DNA of 64,000 nt. Origin: Helianthus annuus (Eukaryota; Streptophyta; Magnoliopsida; Asterales; Asteraceae). Each line of letters opens with the position of its first letter. Position 1 is the first letter of the stretch. Shown in pieces: positions 48,970-61,659 of the stretch. The notes beneath the pieces are model-generated. The model worked only from the letters and a program-made list of their open reading frames with translations. It was not told the DNA's origin and made no database searches. Location: positions 149,750,703 to 149,814,702 of the forward strand of contig NC_035443.2 in NCBI RefSeq assembly GCF_002127325.2. The letters are read 5' to 3'. The position numbers and the translations under genes were made by a program.

Positions 48970-51900
48970 TGTAACACCTCGAATTTTTGTGTCCAATGAT
49001 GTGTTAACACGTGTCATTTGTTTACACGTGGCATCTATAATAAATAAAGGACTAATTTTGACAAACCTTGAAAGTATATAAATTCGAGGGTTATAAATGT
49101 CAACAAGGGTAAATATACTGTATAGTATCCCTAAATAATGCTTAAACCTTTAAACGAATAAATTATAGATCGTACAAAAACAAAACGCGGAAGAAAGTGA
49201 GAGATTACAAATTACAAGGGTTAACTGTGTCAACATGTTTAATAATACCTCTGAGTGACCCTTTAACGTTCCAAAGACTTTGTAACGGTATTATACCCTC
49301 ACTAAAATAATATATATGAATTTCGCGAAGTTTCGATATGAAACGAGAAAGTTACGATCGAATTCGTAGAAGAAGGGTTAAAAGCGTCAACAGTGAAAGT
49401 TAAGGCTTTCCAATATAATTAATAAATAAACCGGGGACTTAATAATGCGGGTAATTAAAACGAGGCCCCTATCGGTAAATAACCGAGGGCCAAACCGCAA
49501 AGTTACCCCTTCAGAACCGAAAGGTCAGGTGAATCATTACGAAAGATTTCGTTATTAATGGCCCGATTCTGTAATCATTATAAAAGATTTGAAAAATTCA
49601 GAAAATATAACCTCACGCGACCCGCGTAAGGTTTAGACATAAGTCGAGGCGGGCCGCGAGCCTCCTCACTAATTCGCCTGATTTCTTAACCTTTAGGCGA
49701 CCCGCATTAAAATGCATGGGGACTCCCATGCGGGCCGCGTAAAGTGCCCAGATGCAGAATGGTTGTAACTACTTGGCTTTTGGAGCTTTTGAACGATCAA
49801 ACAACCATTAATTGAGCATGGGTGCCCCCCTACACGACCCATACCACTTAGGGACACCTGCCCATGATCCATGATCAATTGTAGCTTGTTGTGTAATGAT
49901 CTTGAAGGCTCTTAAGCACTATAAATAAGCTACATTGGTTCATATCATTCACAACATCAAAACACACAACTACTGATCATTCTAAGTGCTCCCAAGCATT
50001 CTCTTCTGCTCTATAATCAAGAAACAACTTCTGTAAGTCGTTCATAACCATTTTGGTTTCACATTTCCATAGTTATAGCTCATAAACGCAACCGTCGTAA
50101 CTAACGGTTGTCATTTCAATAACTCGCAAATGATTCAGTCTTATGACGAATCAAAAATGGTTATGAGTTGGTATTTATGTGGGTATTAAACCTCTAAAAT
50201 GGTTCCCCCTGATCACCACTCTAACTATGTCAATTATCGAGTCAAACGTGCGGTTAAAAAGTCAACAGAAAGCTATTTTAGCGATTTATGCATAATCTGT
50301 AATATATATGTTATGGAACCTGTTTTGACAATCATAAAACATGATAATAAGTATATGAACATGTTTGCGCTCGTTTGAATCGATCATTTGCTATATAGAA
50401 CCGGTTCGGAGCCGAAAGTCGCAAAAGTTTGACTTTTGCTTTGACTTCAGTTCTGACCCGTTTTAGTGAGGTATAAATATACCTTAGGACTCTCCTAGGA
50501 CCAGGTCACATGTTGGTATACGCCTCTGTGGTCGGTTCATGAGTTATCCGAGTCTTTTACGTATTTCCGTCATTCGCCTAAAAGTTGACCGTAACGGCCT
50601 TTTAAAATTAAAACGAGTATTTCGGACACGTGAACGGACCAAAACCTTGCTTGATAAATTATAAGCATGCCCCTGAAGTTTCACGTCAATCCGAGGCCTA
50701 GAATGAGAGTTATGCTAAAAGGCGCACTTTTAAGAAAGTTTTGTAATTAACGGCGCAATTAGCATAACGCCCATCTAACCCAAGTTTTCGTCACCAAAAC
50801 CTTTACCCACTGTGGTAAAATAATATTTTGGGAATTTTAAAGATTTTTAATAATTTTTACCTTGCTCATAACCTGCGGTTATGGCTACGGTTCGGTAAAT
50901 ACCGAATATGCCCTTTTTGGCCAAAACGGGAGTTCTACAAGGTCTTTTGACCCGATTCCAATTGCTACTGGTTTTAAATAATAAATAAAGTATTTTAAGC
51001 TTGATAAGCTGTTCGGGAAACTCAGATTTCCTGTAGAACTCGAAAATCCCTTTTAAAGTCTTTAAAATGACCGAAAAGCCCCTATGGGGCATAATATAAA
51101 CTTAAACTCGTTACGGGCATTACGGAAGGTATCCTACTGATACCAAAATACTTTTAAGGCATATTGACTTCGGAAATGAGCGTAGGACTCTTGTGGTTAA
51201 CCGTTTCGCCTATTTGCGCACACGGTACGGCTCATGGAACTAGTTTTCGTGCAATAGCCGATATGGGTCAAATTATATTATTTGAACCCCAAAATCCAGA
51301 GTATGAACTATAAACCCATATAAAACAAGTCACTGAACTTGTTGGGTCCAATCATACTCCATTCTCGGTTTTCGCCTTTTCGTGCGAATTAACCATATCT
51401 ATATATCGGAATCAACCGGTTTAAGCTACGGCTAATATAAGGACCGTTAGGATTCTAAGAGGTTAATTAAAAACCTTCGTTCCAGATTAGGAGCCCCAGT
51501 AAAAGCTATCGGTGACTTGATCTAAATTAAGGATTAATACTTGCAAAGGTAAATACTTTTGACTTATTTCCCCTATATGGGCTTGGGTTACGGTATATTA
51601 ATACCGCTTGATTGAGCATTATATAATTCCATCGCTTAGGTGGTTAATTGATTAAATATGATCGGCTCATTTAAACAGTGTTGTTGCTTATAAGCCTTTG
51701 GGGGGTTTAATGACCGTTGTCCCGGATATCCTTGGCATCATTTTACGAAATGGCCACGACCATCGACATCCCGGTGTAGGCGTACACCCGGTATAAAGTG
51801 TCGACATTAAAACTAAAAGACGTAGCCGTTGGTTTTCATACTACGGTTTTACGCAAACGTGGTGTGTCTATAAATCTTTAACCCGGCACGACCCGGGCTA

Positions 51901-52370
51901 CTGAACGCATAAAAGAACATGTAAAACGTTCACAAGATCATTATGAATTTTCCCAAGTTATAAAAGAGTTTGTGCCTTGTGCATTCAAATCAATTTTAAT
52001 AAACATTTTCAAATGTGTCAGTTGAATGTATTTACCAGTGTAAACTGACGTATTTTCCCCAAAAAGATTAAGTGCAGGTACCTAAACGTAATTGGCTGGT
52101 ATTAGCTCCCTAGCGTCGGGATAAGTCTCGCAAGCTTGATTGCAGTATCTGATGGAACAATAATTTATGATTATTTACGATCCGCTGTGGATATATTCAA
52201 CCCCTGTAATACATTTTGATATTACGATCAGAGGTTGAAATTTATATATTTATCTTATGCTTCCGCTGTGCATTATATAATTGTGTGGTTTGACTATATT
52301 GTTGCCAACATCGTCACGGTAATCCCCCACCGGGCCCACCGGTGAGACACGTGGAAATCGGGGTGTGACA
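48970..52370 (+). repeat. 3' LTR of Gypsy element
   Basis: 3,401 bp, nearly identical to the 5' LTR. Example differences: one fewer A in GGGTCCAA(A)TCATAC at about 51,347, and TATACGCC instead of TATACACC at about 50,520. Confidence 0.9.
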
Positions 52371-52375
52371 ATTAC

Positions 52376-55300
52376 AGAGGTAGTGTGATACCGAAGACTG
52401 TGTCTCCATAAACCGCGTTTTCAGCAGAAAGTTCAAACACAGTGAATCAAGAAACTAAAAGTAGTGGCTATCATACGGGATCATCATCAACTGCTCAAAA
52501 TCAACATGTTCCAAAGAATCTATTCCAATGCAACATTGCTGTGGATTTAAAGAATGGTCAAAATTTCAGTGAAGAATATGCAAAGCAGCAGATGGTGTTC
52601 TTAGCTTCTGTGTTAGAATCGTACGAGAGTCTTATGGCGGGCAAGATTGGAAACACAAACCTGACAAAAGAAGATTATGACCAGGTAGATCGATCCGGAA
52701 GAGATGGAATTGATCGATATCAGGTGGTGTATGGCCAGTGCAGTTCGAAGAGCTCAACGCTTTATGGAAATTACTGGAAGACATTCAATTGGCGGGCCGT
52801 CCACAAAACTGGGTTTTGATAAGTCAAAGGTGACTTGTTTCAGATGTAAACAAAAAGGTCACTTCAAACGTGAATGCTGAAACGCACCAGCTGATGATAC
52901 TGCAAATCCATTTCGTGAAGATTACTACAAGAGAGCAATCTATCATCAGAACAAATCAGAACCGCCCAGAATGAAGCAGCTTGAAGATACCCCCAAAGAA
53001 AAATCTAGAGCTCTTGCTGTCATTCATGATGACAAAGGTTTTGATTGGAGTGAACTGCTACCAGAAGAGGATGCAGTGGGCTATGCGTTTGTGTCTAAGA
53101 TTGTACCCTTCAAAGACAACAGAACAGAGGAAGAGAAGTTCGTCAACAGAAGGATGCTAGCTCAAAACAGGATGATGAGAATTGATCGTACATACAAAGA
53201 AGCTAAACAAGCGAGGAGATGGGATGCAGATAGAGAATGTTACGTTGATCCAAATGGGAACATTGCTGTTGATCCTGCTTCTGTTAGTGTTGAAATTTTC
53301 ATCCAGCAAATTGCTGAAGAAGAAGAAGGCTGGCAAAGATTATGGTGGGGAGGAGGAGAAGTTGATGAGAAAGAAAAAGAAGAAGCTGGAGAGAAAGAGA
53401 AAGAGCAGCAGACAAAGAAGATTGATGACGGGATCATTGATACGTCACAGGAACTGACTCTTGAGAATTTAAAAAAGATGGCTGATAAGGTTCTGGCTGC
53501 AAAAGAACTAGAGGTAGTTTCTGGTTATGCAACTGAGTCCAAACACAAGGTCAGTCAGAATGATGAGTTCAAAGAGACAGGTAAGAAAGTTAAAACTGAG
53601 AGTGACTGCAAAAACTACATGAAAGACTGCAAGGTTTGTGGTACACTTACTTACCTTAACATTCAAAAGACCGAAGAGTTGACAAAAAGGGTCAGAGACG
53701 TTGAAGATCAGATCTTGAACCGTGATAAATTATTAAAAGCTTCGAATGAACGAATTAAAGAATTAGCTAGTAAAATTGAAAATGATAAAAGTGAAGTAGA
53801 AAGAATTAGGAAAGAAAACGAAAAGTTAATTCTTGAAAATCATCAAATTTCTGAAAATTTTGAGAAGCTAAAACGAACGGTTAAAGATTCTGATGAGAGA
53901 AATGGTAAGACACACAAAGAAAATGTGCAATTGACAGGAGTTCTTAGAGTGAAAGAAGAGTTAATCAACCAACAACTGGATGAAATTGCGAAGTTGAAGC
54001 TTCAATTTCAAGAAGCTAAAATTGAGAATGAACGCATACAGTTAAAACTGAACAGTTACAACTCCGCAAGTTTTGTTCTTCAACATATCTTTCCTAAACC
54101 AATTGGGAAGAACAAAACAGGCGAAGATGTATACTCTGATGGAACCGGGGTGGGGTATCATCAGGTTCCACCACCAGTTCTAAACAATTTTTCAAAGAAA
54201 AAGTCAGGGTTGGTTAATGACTATGAAGATGAAAATGAAGTGAAACTTCCTGAATCAATTGACGTTACATTCAATTCGTCATCTGATGAAGAGAGTGTCT
54301 AATCTGAAGTGGTTAAAAGTGTGGTTGAAAAGGTCTTAAAATCTGAAAGTGACACTACTGAGGATGATGAGTGTTTTCTTGATAAATACATTCCAAAGTC
54401 TAAATCCAAAAATAACTTAAATGACGAACCAAATCTTGTGTTGTACAAGATGGCAGGATCTGATAAGTTGTATTCGGATTGTGATTTTCCAATTGAGAAT
54501 GTGAATGTTGGCAAGCTGAGGAAAGTTTTCAAGTTGATTGAGATCGATGCGTCGAAACTTGAAGGGTTGAAACATGCCAAAAGAGAATTAAACTTTCAAA
54601 AAGATAAATCTTACTATAAAAAACCTGTTGTTCCACCTTTATAACAACAATCAAAACAGATGGTCGGGTGGTTATCAGGGTGGTAAGAATTATCAGAAAA
54701 AGAATTTTCAAAACAGAAAGTTTGTTGAGAAGAAAGTGTTTGTGAAAAGTTCGAGTTCTCATTCCGAGCAAGAATCGGAAATCTTTTCAAAGACAAATCA
54801 AGAATTTTTTGAGAAAAAGGCCTCACAGCCTCAGACTGAAGGTACAAGTCGAGTGGTTGATACTCGTACATGCTTCAAATGTAATCAAGTTGGACATATT
54901 GTACGAAAGTGTACCAACTTGAAGCCTAAGTCTAAAACTGTTGAGATTTAGAAGAAGTAAGTTGTTGAAAAGAGCAAGGTTCCATTGGTTGTGGAGAAAA
55001 AGGTTTTGAAAAATAACATCACAAAAATCAAAACTGAACCCGTAAAGAATGTGGTAACTAAAAATGACAAGTTTTACGCACGGGTTGCATCACCTCAACA
55101 AAAATGGAAGCCAAAAATGGTTGAAAAGAAAACAAGTGCTCCAAAACCAAAGGTTTCAGAGTCAGAAAAACAATCGTCTTCTACCACACCGGTAAAGATG
55201 AATGTTCCTTTGGATTATTATGTAAAACTTGAAAAACAAAAATCTACGGTTTCTGAAAAGAAGATTGTTCCAAAGATAGACCAATCATCTGGTCAACCTC

Positions 55301-55461
55301 AGAAAATTGATTTCTTTTTATACAAGAAGGTTGAGATTGGATCTGAGGAGAGTTTGAAAATAAATGACAAAAATTTTCCGCCACTTTACACTACAAAAAC
55401 TCACATTAACATCAAGTTACCTGAGTCGAAGGAGGCTTGGGTGGCATCCAAATCTAACTAA
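52376..55461 (+). pseudogene. Copia gag, C-terminal part, broken by stops and shifts
   Basis: Continues the gag from 38,394. Early TAA (about 52,409) and a frame change before 52,820 disturb it. A first zinc knuckle (CFRCKQKGHFKREC, 52,835-52,877) is followed at once by TGA. The frame at 52,971-54,302 is open for 443 codons and holds a long coiled coil (about 53,670-54,060). A second knuckle CFKCNQVGHIVRKC lies at 54,871-54,912, about 2 kb after the first. Stops at about 54,300, 54,949 and 55,459 separate the pieces. A long gag with a coiled coil is usual for Sireviruses. The pieces are not translatable as one protein. Confidence 0.7.
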
Positions 55462-55474
55462 ACATGTTTGATTT

Positions 55475-56947
55475 GTGCAGGAGCTTCCAAGATCCGTTTC
55501 GCGTTGGATTATGGATAGTGGAGCTTCTCGGCACATGACGGGGAAGCAGACCCTATTGTATGATGTTAGAGGATTTAATGGAGGATATGTGGGTTTCGCA
55601 GGCAATCAAGGTGGTAGGATTATCGGTGAAGGAACTTTATCGAATGGGATTGTCACGTTTGAAAGAGTTAACTACATCACTGAGCTTGAGAATAATCTTC
55701 TGAGCATATCTCAAATCTGTGACAGAATGTACACAACACACTTCACAGACAAAGAATGTTTGATCTTGAAACCTGGATTTGTTGTTCCCGAAGAGTGGAT
55801 TATCATGAGAGCACCAAGAGTCAATGATCTGTACGTGTTGGACATGAGCGTAGCTACTACAACCACAGGCTAGGCTCACTGTTTTATGTCAAGAGCAACC
55901 GAAAAAGAATCACAGTTGTGGCATCGAAAGATGGGCCACATTCACCTACGAAAAATGAATCACCTGGTGCACAACGATTTAGTTACTGGTGTTCATGTAA
56001 AAGGTTCTCATCTTGAGGGGGAGTGCATTAGCTGCATCAAAGGTAAGCAAAAGAAGAAGTCACACCCTAAAAAGAAAGTCAATTCAGTCTTAAGACCTCT
56101 AGAGAGACTTCATATGGATCTTTTTGGACCAGTGAATGTCAAACGTATTATAGGAGATCTTTACTGTCTTGTGGTTACTGATGACTACTCAAGATTTTCG
56201 TGGGTATCATTCTTGAAGACGAAAGATGAAATGTTTGATAGTTCGATGGCGTTGTTCAGAAAAATTGAAAATCTGTACCAGACACGAATAAGAAGAATCA
56301 GGAGTGATAATGGTACTGAGTTTAAGAACAACAAGATGGAAGAATTTTGTGAAGAAAGAGGTATATTGCAAGAGTTTAGTGCTTCGTACACTCCACAACA
56401 GAATGGAGTAGCAGAACGTAAAAACAGGACACTAATCGAAACGGCCAGAACAATGCTTGCTGATTCAAAGTTACCGATAAATTTTTGGGCAGAAGCAGTT
56501 GCAGCCGCTTGCTATATGCTTAACAGAGTTCTCACTGTCAAGAAATTCAACAAAACATGCTTTGAGTTGATCAATAACCGCAAACCTAATCTGAAGTATC
56601 TTGAACCGTTTGGGTCACCCTGTACTATTCTAGAGCCTTTTGGAAAGTTTGGTCCAAAGAGTATTGAGGGAATATTCATTGGTTATTCAAGTCCATTACG
56701 ACGAGTCTTCGTTCCAAGTCTGAGGTGGATTATTGAAGCTCAGAATGTTGAATGTCAAGGTCATACAAAGCCTCCACAGAATCCTGGAGATTCATGGCGT
56801 TTTAACTACGACACTTTGTGGGATTCGTTTGACATGTTGGAAAAACCAGAAGAAGAAACGGAGTTCTTTGATGAGCTGGATATTCTGAGAGAGTATGAGT
56901 CATCACAGGAAAGGTTTCCAGCTGAGTATTCTAGTCGACCACGGTAA
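55475..56947 (+). pseudogene. Copia protease end and integrase
   Basis: The frame contains WIMDSGASRHMTG (retropepsin D-S-G), then a TAG at 55,871-55,873, then in the same frame the GAG-pre-integrase zinc region (LWHRKMGHIHLRKM ... CISC). The integrase core triad is D at 56,117 (MDLFGP), D at 56,306 (SDNGTEF) and E at 56,414 (AERKNRT), with 35 residues between the last two. The frame ends at a TAA (56,945-56,947), and the linker to RT is out of frame. Confidence 0.8.
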
Positions 56948-57180
56948 ACTTCGAATGATGATGAAGCCGGTCCAAGTAATGCTGGTGAACATGATGATAT
57001 TCGACAATCTTCAGAACAAGAAGTTGCTCCTATAATCAGACGGCAGTCAACAAGAATCTAGAATCTGATGACAGACCAATATTTGATCATGGTGATTCAG
57101 ATTCTGAGGGGGAGCAGATCCAGATTTCAAGTCAAACAAACCCAGTCAGTGAACACGATGCAAATCAAAGTGTTACAAAT

Positions 57181-59001
57181 TTGGAAGGTGAAGTAGATGT
57201 TCCAGGCGAAGTGATGCCAAGAACTCTTTCATACCATCCAGAGGAGTTGATCATTGGAGAATTACAATCAGGCATTCGCACTAGACGTCAAATTGACCAA
57301 GGATTTACTTGTTTTTATTCTACAGTTGCTCCTTTACAAACTGAGTTTTCACTAAGTTGTTTTATTTCGCAGATTGAACCGCGAACTTACAAAGAGGCGC
57401 TAACTGAAGATTCTTGGGTCAATGCTATGCAAGAAGAGTTAAGTCAATTTGATAAGTTGGGAGTGTGGAAGTTAGTAGATTTGCCTGATGGTCACAGGAA
57501 GATTAACACAAACTGGGTTTTTAAATGCAAGAGAGACGATCGAGGGGTTGTTGTTCGAAAAAAAGCTCGACTCGTTGTCCAGGGTTTCAGTCAGCAGGAG
57601 GGGATAGATTTCACTGAAGTGTATGCTCCTATTGCTAGACTTGAAGCGATTAGGATCTTCTTAGCATTTGCGTCGTGGAAAGGTTTTAAAGTTTTTCAGT
57701 TAGATGTTAAATCAGCGTTTCTCTATGGGAAGGTAAAAGAGGAGGTATATGTCGGACAGCCGCCGGGCTTCACCGACCCAATCCACAAAGACAAGGTTTA
57801 TTTGCTGGATAAAGCGCTGTATGGTTTACACCAGGCCCCAAGAGCTTGGTACGAGACTTTGTCTCAACACCTACTTGCCAACAGCTTCATCCGTGGAAAA
57901 GTGGATGCCACTCTCTTCACCAAGTTAGTCGATGGTCATCTTCTGATTGTTCAGATATACGTGGACGACATCATATTTGGGTCAACAAATGAAGAATTGT
58001 GCAAAGAATTTGAAAAAGTTATGAAGCAAAAATTTGAAATGTCATCGATGGGTGAGATGAAATTCTTTTTGGGTCTTCAGGTTGAACAGCTTCCCAAAGG
58101 AACTTTCATACATCAGACGAAGTACGTTCGTGATATTCTAGAGAAATTTGGGATGTCAGGTTCTACTCCTGCCTCCACCCCATTAGTAATGAACCATGGG
58201 ATAAACCCTGATCTCACCGGAGAGAAGGCAGATGAAACGTTGTATCGTTCCATGATAGGTTCGCTAATGTATCTGACAGCTTCAAGAGCCGATATCATGT
58301 ATCCTACGTGCCTCGCAGCAAGATTTCAATCTAACCCGAGAGCTTCGCATATGGTGATTGTGAAAACGATATTACGCTACCTGAAAGGAACTCCATCACT
58401 GGGGTTGTGGTATCCAAAAGATGGCGACTTTACGCTCGAAGGGTATTCCGATTCCGATTTCGGATGCTGCAAAGTTAACGCAAAATCAACAACGTCGGGT
58501 TGTCAGTTTTTCGGACCTCAATTGGTCACCTGGTAATGTAAGAAGCAGACTTCTGTAGCTTTGTCCACATATGAAGCTGAATATGTATCTGCTAGCAGCT
58601 GCTGTTCTCAGATCTTGTGGATTCATCAACAGATGCGCGACTACGGTTTGCAATTTCTTACTACCCCTATCTTTGTTGATAATGAGGCAGCAACAAATAT
58701 CACGAAAAATCCTGTTCATCACGCTAAAACGAAACATATAGAAATTCGTCATCACTTCATCCGAGATTGCTTCGAGAAGAAGTTGATACAAATTGAGAAA
58801 ATCCACACTGACGAGCAAAAAGCTGATTTACATACCAAAGCTTTTGATAAAACATGTTTTAAATATCTTTTAAAACTGAACGGTATGAAGCTTTTATCGG
58901 TGTTGGAGGAAATTCTTGGCGTTGATGAGGGAGATACTGTTGAAGATACTGAAAAGCAATCTGCAATGGTTTGTCGATTTTTTACTTGTTTTGGTATTTA
59001 G
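57181..59001 (+). pseudogene. Copia reverse transcriptase and RNase H
   Basis: RT domain from about 57,380 (VNAMQEELSQFDKLGVWKLV) through LDVKSAFLYG and the YVDD active site at 57,958-57,969. A TAA at 58,534-58,536 interrupts the start of RNase H. RNase H continues in the same frame (STYEAEY, VDNEAA, KHIEIRHHFIRD) to 59,001. Both catalytic aspartates of RT are present. It follows integrase, as expected for Copia. Confidence 0.85.
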
Positions 59002-60470
59002 GGGGAGTTAGTATATTTTCAGAAAATACAAAAACAGTAAAAAATTCAAAAATACAAAAACATGAAATATTTCAAAATCCAAAAACAATAGAAAACTGGA
59101 AAAGAGCTTGTGTAAAAAGGGAAAATGATAGTACATTGGCTAGACAGTTACAGTATGCTAAAGAATTGTAATGTTTAAAAGTCTTAAACAGTCTCGCTGA
59201 TGATTTGTTGATAGGTTTTTACACACTTAGTAGATGTGTTTGGGATATAAAACTAAAATCATCACTTGCTTATTTCGTGGGGAACATCTCTCGGATATAT
59301 AGGTAACCCCTGAAATCTTGTTTGAAAGACGCTATTTCTGACATACTAGGTCTTTGTACGTGATGATATCTGGGGTATTATACCAGGACTTCTGATTTTG
59401 CGGAAGCAATACCCTAGTCCTCGTATAATGCTTTACACAACTTTGTACTTAAAAGCTCATCCTCAGCATAAAAAATGATGAAACATTGCACAATGTGAAT
59501 CATGTGCTGTTGAAGAAAAAGATTCCCAAAGGGAACACACCGATAGTCAAACCGTCATCTCTCTGTGTGAACGGAAGTTCCAACCTGAGCTCTCACGATC
59601 TCGCATTCACCCAAATACAGATATCATTAGTGTGCACTCACCTGTAAGACTGAATATAGTTGTCTGGATACGGGAGTATATTCTGAGATGGTACACGCGT
59701 ATAAGCTAAGTCTCTAAAACACTAAATTCGTATCCTGAACAAATTGAAATTTGTGTGAAAATTTAAAATGGATCAGTATATCGACAATCTAAGTGAATTG
59801 TTTAATTCTGAGTATGTAATTAAAGCTTAACGGTACTCGTAGCTTGTCTGATAGCTGATATGATTCCCTAACACGCTCACCAAAAATATGTTTGTAAATG
59901 GTTTACTTTTACTGCATTTTATTTCTGTTTCTCAAGTCAAAAAGCTCAAAAAGATTTTATTGCCTTTCTAGTTTAGAGTCTTTATTGAAAATCCAAAAAG
60001 ATTTTTCTTTTCTGCTTTATTTTCCGACAAACCAAAGTGGAAAGCTGATCTACGGATTCGCAGTCTGAAGCAAATGCAGGAAGATTCTAGCTGGATGATG
60101 AGTTTGGAGCTTACTATGATTGTACCTGAAAATTAAAGTCAAAGCAAGTTCGTTAAGTTGAAACTTGTAATTTTCAGAAAATGTTTGAAAAATGTTTGAA
60201 CAAAATCAGTTTTGTTTCTGTCACAGATCAACCAAGGTCATTAAGTTGGACTTGGTAGATAAATTGAGGATTCAGGTCATTAACTTGGACCTGAAGACTT
60301 AAGTGGATTTCTAAAACTGATGAACATTGTTAGAAGTTAAATTGTGAATAGTTTGTAATGTTATATCTTTGAGAAGCAGGTTACAGGTTTGAATATGAGA
60401 AACAGTAAAGTGAAATCCCCATGGCAAAGAAAATGTCAAAGATTGAACCTGAATTCAAGTCCCAGCTTAT
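59002..60470 (+). other. Copia 3' untranslated region, no env-like ORF
   Basis: About 1.5 kb after RNase H without an open frame above 60 codons. Some Sireviruses carry an env-like ORF here; none is seen. Confidence 0.6.
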
Positions 60471-60473
60471 CGA

Positions 60474-60646
60474 GAGGGGGAGTCTACGAAAGGGGGAGTC
60501 AAAATTCTGGATCAACGTTCAAAGGGGAGTTTGAAGATTGAAGGATGCTTTACAATGTCAATACAATTTCGAGCAGAGAACGATATATCAAGACTAAAGA
60601 CTGAAGACTGGATGCTAAAGACTTCGTTAACATCCAAGGGGGAGTC
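60474..60646 (+). other. multiple polypurine tracts of Copia element
   Basis: GAGAGGGGGAGTC (about 60,472), AAAGGGGGAGTC (about 60,488), AAAGGGGAGT (about 60,520) and CCAAGGGGGAGTC (60,634-60,646). The last abuts the 3' LTR. Repeated PPT-like motifs are a known Sirevirus trait. Confidence 0.75.
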
Positions 60647-61106
60647 TGTTGGTACACTGATGTTAGTTAACTTCGTCTTTAATGGGTCTTGTATTGTATT
60701 AGATAGACCAGGGCACGAAAAACGAGAAATCAAGTTATAGGTAATTCCGCTTGGAAGTATAGTTCCGCTTGGAATTATAATTCCGCAAGAAATGATAATA
60801 TCGCTTGAACTTGTAATTCTGCTTGAGTTAATTCCGCACGGAATTAAGTCTTGCGTGAACAGTTTCAAGCGGAATTAGTCGCCTATAAATACTGATGATA
60901 GTGTGTCATTTGAAACGGAATTAGAGTGTGTGTTTCAGAGCCGAGGTGCTGCCGGATTGTTATTTGACTTGTAAAAGCTCAGGAAATCAGTAAAAGAAGA
61001 TAATTAGAAAGTATCAAGCTATGTTACGCGATTTCATTGATTCCGCCTTTGATTTTGATGTTGAACTCTTCAGATTGACTCGTTAGGGTCACACGACGAT
61101 CCAACA
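60647..61106 (+). repeat. 3' LTR of Copia element
   Basis: 460 bp, TGTTGGTACACTG to GATCCAACA. The first 130 bp diverge strongly from the 5' LTR; the rest differs at only about seven sites. Confidence 0.9.
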
Positions 61107-61656
61107 AAGACAAAGTGCTGCTCCTTAATCTACTGCCCTAAGTCAAGTGCTGCCAAAGACCAAAGCCCTGCTTGGAATGAAGCAGTGGAATGAAGAAACA
61201 GTTGTTTACTTTGTCTATTGTAATAGTATCAGTGTTTAGCTAGCAGTAGTTATATGTAACAGTGGTTAAGGTTGTTTGGTTGTTAGATGTCACTTTCATG
61301 GTGACGTCAGCCTAAGATGCTTCAGTGGTTTGATTTGCCTATAAATGGAACAGTACCCTATACTGTTACATTTGATTGACTGAGTGAGTTCTTCTCCTCC
61401 AATCTTTTCATCTTGTGCAATCAACCAGGGAGCATTAGGTTGAGGGGGAGTTTAGTTTGTAAGCATGCTTTGTAATCTTTTGATTTAATCTGTAATCTTA
61501 TGACTATTGAAAAGCATGTTTTTATCAAAACTATTTCCTCTTTAATTGTGTTTACAAAGTTTGTGTTCATTTCCGCTGCATGACTCATTGAATCATGTTC
61601 TTTCATTGTTCACCTATTACAAAAAAACACAATCATGAGTGCCTCAGATCCTAACA
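61107..61656 (+). repeat. second part of outer 3' LTR
   Basis: Begins with the duplicated AAGAC, then resumes AAAGTGCTGCTCC exactly where the first part stopped at 36,743. It ends ATCCTAACA, followed by the outer target duplication AACCT. Confidence 0.85.
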
Positions 61657-61659
61657 AAC

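Larger units (their letters stand above)
38395..52370 (+). mobile_element. Ty3/Gypsy chromovirus-like element with 3.4-kb LTRs (innermost)
   Basis: 13,976 bp flanked by ATTAC on both sides (38,390-38,394 and 52,371-52,375). LTRs of 3,402 and 3,401 bp differ by about nine substitutions and one indel, so this is a recent insertion. The order is PBS, extra ORF, tandem repeats, gag-pol with integrase last, then PPT. That is the Gypsy order. Long LTRs and a chromodomain-like C-terminus suggest the Tekay/Del branch; the clade is inferred. Confidence 0.9.
36744..61106 (+). mobile_element. Sirevirus-like Ty1/Copia retrotransposon (middle layer)
   Basis: TGTTGG...CCAACA ends with target duplication AAGAC on both sides (36,739-36,743 and 61,107-61,111). 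LTRs are 36,744-37,200 and 60,647-61,106. The internal order is PBS, leader, gag, protease-like, integrase, RT and RNase H, which is the Copia order. Without the Gypsy insertion it is about 10.4 kb. Repeated polypurine motifs and a very long gag suggest the Sirevirus/Maximus lineage. Coding is interrupted by many stops, so it is defective. Confidence 0.85.
26330..61656 (+). mobile_element. outer LTR retrotransposon without pol (LARD-like), nest host
   Basis: Bounded by TGTTGGGAT at 26,330 and ATCCTAACA at 61,656 and flanked by the perfect 5-bp duplication AACCT (26,325-26,329 and 61,657-61,661). The 5' LTR is 26,330-27,082. The 3' LTR is split by the Copia insertion (36,546-36,743 and 61,112-61,656). 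Without nested insertions the element is about 7.6 kb. It has no protease, integrase or RT motif, only a decayed ORF of unknown type at 32,627-36,469. The LTRs differ at about 17 sites in 740, so it is the oldest layer. Confidence 0.85.
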
